This document shows positions 4,235 to 5,590 of a stretch of 5,590 bases of DNA, piece by piece. Both the position numbers and the translations under genes were made by a program. This DNA comes from Candidatus Hydrogenedentota bacterium. GTDB taxonomy: Bacteria > Hydrogenedentota > Hydrogenedentia > Hydrogenedentales > CAITNO01. The notes beneath the pieces are model-generated. The model was not told the DNA's origin, made no database searches, and saw only the letters and a program-made list of their open reading frames with translations. The DNA lies in contig JAKLHG010000289.1 of NCBI GenBank assembly GCA_022710255.1, forward strand, positions 1 to 5,590. The letters run 5' to 3'. Position 1 is the first letter of the stretch; the number at the start of each line of letters is the position of its first letter.

Positions 4235-5590
4235 ATGATGATCTGCACGGCGGGCCACGTGGACCACGGCAAGACCCGCCTGGTCAAACTGTTCACGGGC
4301 TGCGCCACGGACCGGCTCAAGGAGGAACAGGAACGGGGGCTAACCATTGAACTCGGATTCGCGCCCTGCTTTCTCGGGGATGGGTTATGCGTCGGCATTG
4401 TGGACGTGCCCGGCCATGAACGTTTCATCAAGAACATGGTGGCCGGGGTGTCGGGCATCGCCCTGACCGTGCTCGTCATTGCCGCCGACGACGGCGTCAT
4501 GCCGCAGACGGTCGAGCACCTTCAGATCATGAAACTGCTCGGCGTGCGCCGGGGCATGGTCGCCCTGACCAAGACGGACCTGGTCGCCCCCGAACTGGTT
4601 CAACAGCGCACCGAAGAAATCCGTCACTTCCTTGAAGGCGCCTTCCTCGAGAACGCGCCGATTTGCCCGGTATCTTCGGAAACCGGCGACGGCTTGATGC
4701 CCTTTTACGATACGCTGGTCCAACTGGTCCGCAGTGTTGCGCATTCACGGCCGGGCGGTGTCTTTCGCATGCCGGTGGAGCGCAGCTTCATCCAGAAGGG
4801 TTTCGGCGTGGTGGTTACCGGCATCCCCGTTTCTGGGAACATCGCGGTGGGCGACCAGGTGGAATTAACGCCCGGGGGCCTGACGGGGCGGATTCGGAAC
4901 ATCCAGTGCTTCCTGCGCGACGCCCCACACGGCGCGGCCGGGCAATGTCTGGCGCTGAACATTCCCGATTTCGGCAAGCGCCCTGCAGAACGGGGCCAGG
5001 TCCTCTGCCTGCCGGGACACCTTCGGGCGACACAGATTTTTCACGTGCAAGTGCAGACCGTGCCCGGAATTGACCCGCCCCTGCGCCATGCCGAAGCGCT
5101 GAAATTTCATACCGGTACTGTCGAGACTCCGGCCAAGGTCCATCTGCTCGAGGAAAAGACCCTTGAGGGAAACCAGACGGGGCTGGCCACCATCGTTACC
5201 GCCCATCCCGTGGCGGCCGCGCCGGGCGACCGCTTCCTGCTGCGGCGCCCCTCCCCCGCTGCAACGATCGCGGGCGGCGAGATTCTTGCCGTCACGGACG
5301 GCCCGCAGCGGCCGCGCAAGCCGGAATTGCTGGCGCGAATCAAGATGCATCCCGCTCTGACACCAGCGGGGCTTCATACACCCGAAGCGCGGCTGGACGC
5401 CCGCGTCGTCTACCATCTTTTGGCGGAGCAGCCGGCGGGCGCTGCCGTCCCGGCGGTCGCACGCGCACTGTTGCAACTGCCGGACGAAATTGAGGCGAGC
5501 CTGGCGCGCCTGGCACAGTCCGGCGCTGTCAGGGCGATTCCGGGAGGCTGGTTCGTGGCGACGGAGGCCTATGCCGCCGGTATGGAACGC
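4235..5590 (+). CDS. selB: SelB: selenocysteine-specific translation elongation factor (3' end outside window)
   Basis: SelB is a GTPase that carries Sec-tRNA(Sec) to UGA codons marked by a SECIS hairpin. The frame is open to the window edge; 452 codons are visible of the roughly 600-650 usual for SelB. Seen, numbering from the Met at 4235: P-loop AGHVDHGKT (6-14), the switch I segment RGLTIELGFA (34-43), DVPGHE (57-62), TKTD (112-115) and SSETGDGL (147 on). Then come an EF-Tu-like domain II starting FRMPVER (177-183) with KGFGVVVTG, and a domain III ending FLLRRPSPAATIAGGEIL. After that begin the winged-helix repeats (from about 360) that bind SECIS RNA; later ones are cut off. The RGxTIxLGFA wording is specific to SelB against EF-Tu. 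The ATG at 4181 would add 18 unconserved residues; 4235 or 4238 fits both the family start and the strong ribosome site. It probably shares a transcript with selD. Confidence 0.95.
   Translation, partial: MMICTAGHVDHGKTRLVKLFTGCATDRLKEEQERGLTIELGFAPCFLGDGLCVGIVDVPGHERFIKNMVAGVSGIALTVLVIAADDGVMPQTVEHLQIMKLLGVRRGMVALTKTDLVAPELVQQRTEEIRHFLEGAFLENAPICPVSSETGDGLMPFYDTLVQLVRSVAHSRPGGVFRMPVERSFIQKGFGVVVTGIPVSGNIAVGDQVELTPGGLTGRIRNIQCFLRDAPHGAAGQCLALNIPDFGKRPAERGQVLCLPGHLRATQIFHVQVQTVPGIDPPLRHAEALKFHTGTVETPAKVHLLEEKTLEGNQTGLATIVTAHPVAAAPGDRFLLRRPSPAATIAGGEILAVTDGPQRPRKPELLARIKMHPALTPAGLHTPEARLDARVVYHLLAEQPAGAAVPAVARALLQLPDEIEASLARLAQSGAVRAIPGGWFVATEAYAAGMER

Noticed and set aside
4865..5476. Minus-strand open frame of about 200 codons inside selB
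   Set aside because: selB domains II and III are clear on the + strand; the antisense translation is compositionally odd and unrecognised.

Overview
The window looks like a moderately GC-rich bacterial chromosome segment from an anaerobe. It reads entirely on the + strand and holds two functional blocks: the 3' part of an Rnf (ion-translocating ferredoxin:NAD+ oxidoreductase) operon, and a selenium-utilisation operon. Nothing here fixes the taxon. An rnf cluster ending in rnfD-G-E-A, with no rnfB after rnfA, fits the rnfBCDGEA order I associate with Bacteroidetes/Chlorobi-type lineages. The SelD protein is of a style I loosely associate with Desulfobacterota-like anaerobes. Treat both as impressions.

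Block 1 (1-2254): the C-terminus of RnfD, then RnfG (FMN carrier, SGAT motif), RnfE and RnfA (the membrane pair carrying the four Cys that ligate an Fe-S centre), all tightly coupled (4-base overlaps for D/G and G/E, 11 bases for E/A). Five bases after rnfA comes a 70-aa unrecognised protein with one membrane helix and a four-Cys cytoplasmic tail. By position and architecture it may be an assembly factor analogous to NqrM of Na+-NQR.

Junction (2255-2445): 191 bases without a gene. It contains a weak hairpin around the end of the small gene and one plausible sigma-70-type promoter.

Block 2 (2446-5590): a 570-codon ORF encoding a triple-CxC N-terminal segment, a complete selenophosphate synthetase (SelD, Cys-type), a linker of about 70 codons that is non-coding-like in its second half, and a 92-aa AhpD/carboxymuconolactone-decarboxylase-like module (CxxCxxxH). 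After 22 bases and an alternative upstream start comes SelB, the selenocysteine-specific elongation factor, which runs off the right edge. SelD makes selenophosphate for Sec-tRNA synthesis and SelB delivers Sec-tRNA(Sec) to the ribosome. The AhpD-like module suggests thiol redox chemistry tied to selenium handling. selA and selC are not in the window.

The best candidates for something undescribed are the Cys-rich membrane peptide at the end of the rnf operon and the three-module SelD ORF, whose C-terminal module also carries its own good ribosome binding site.
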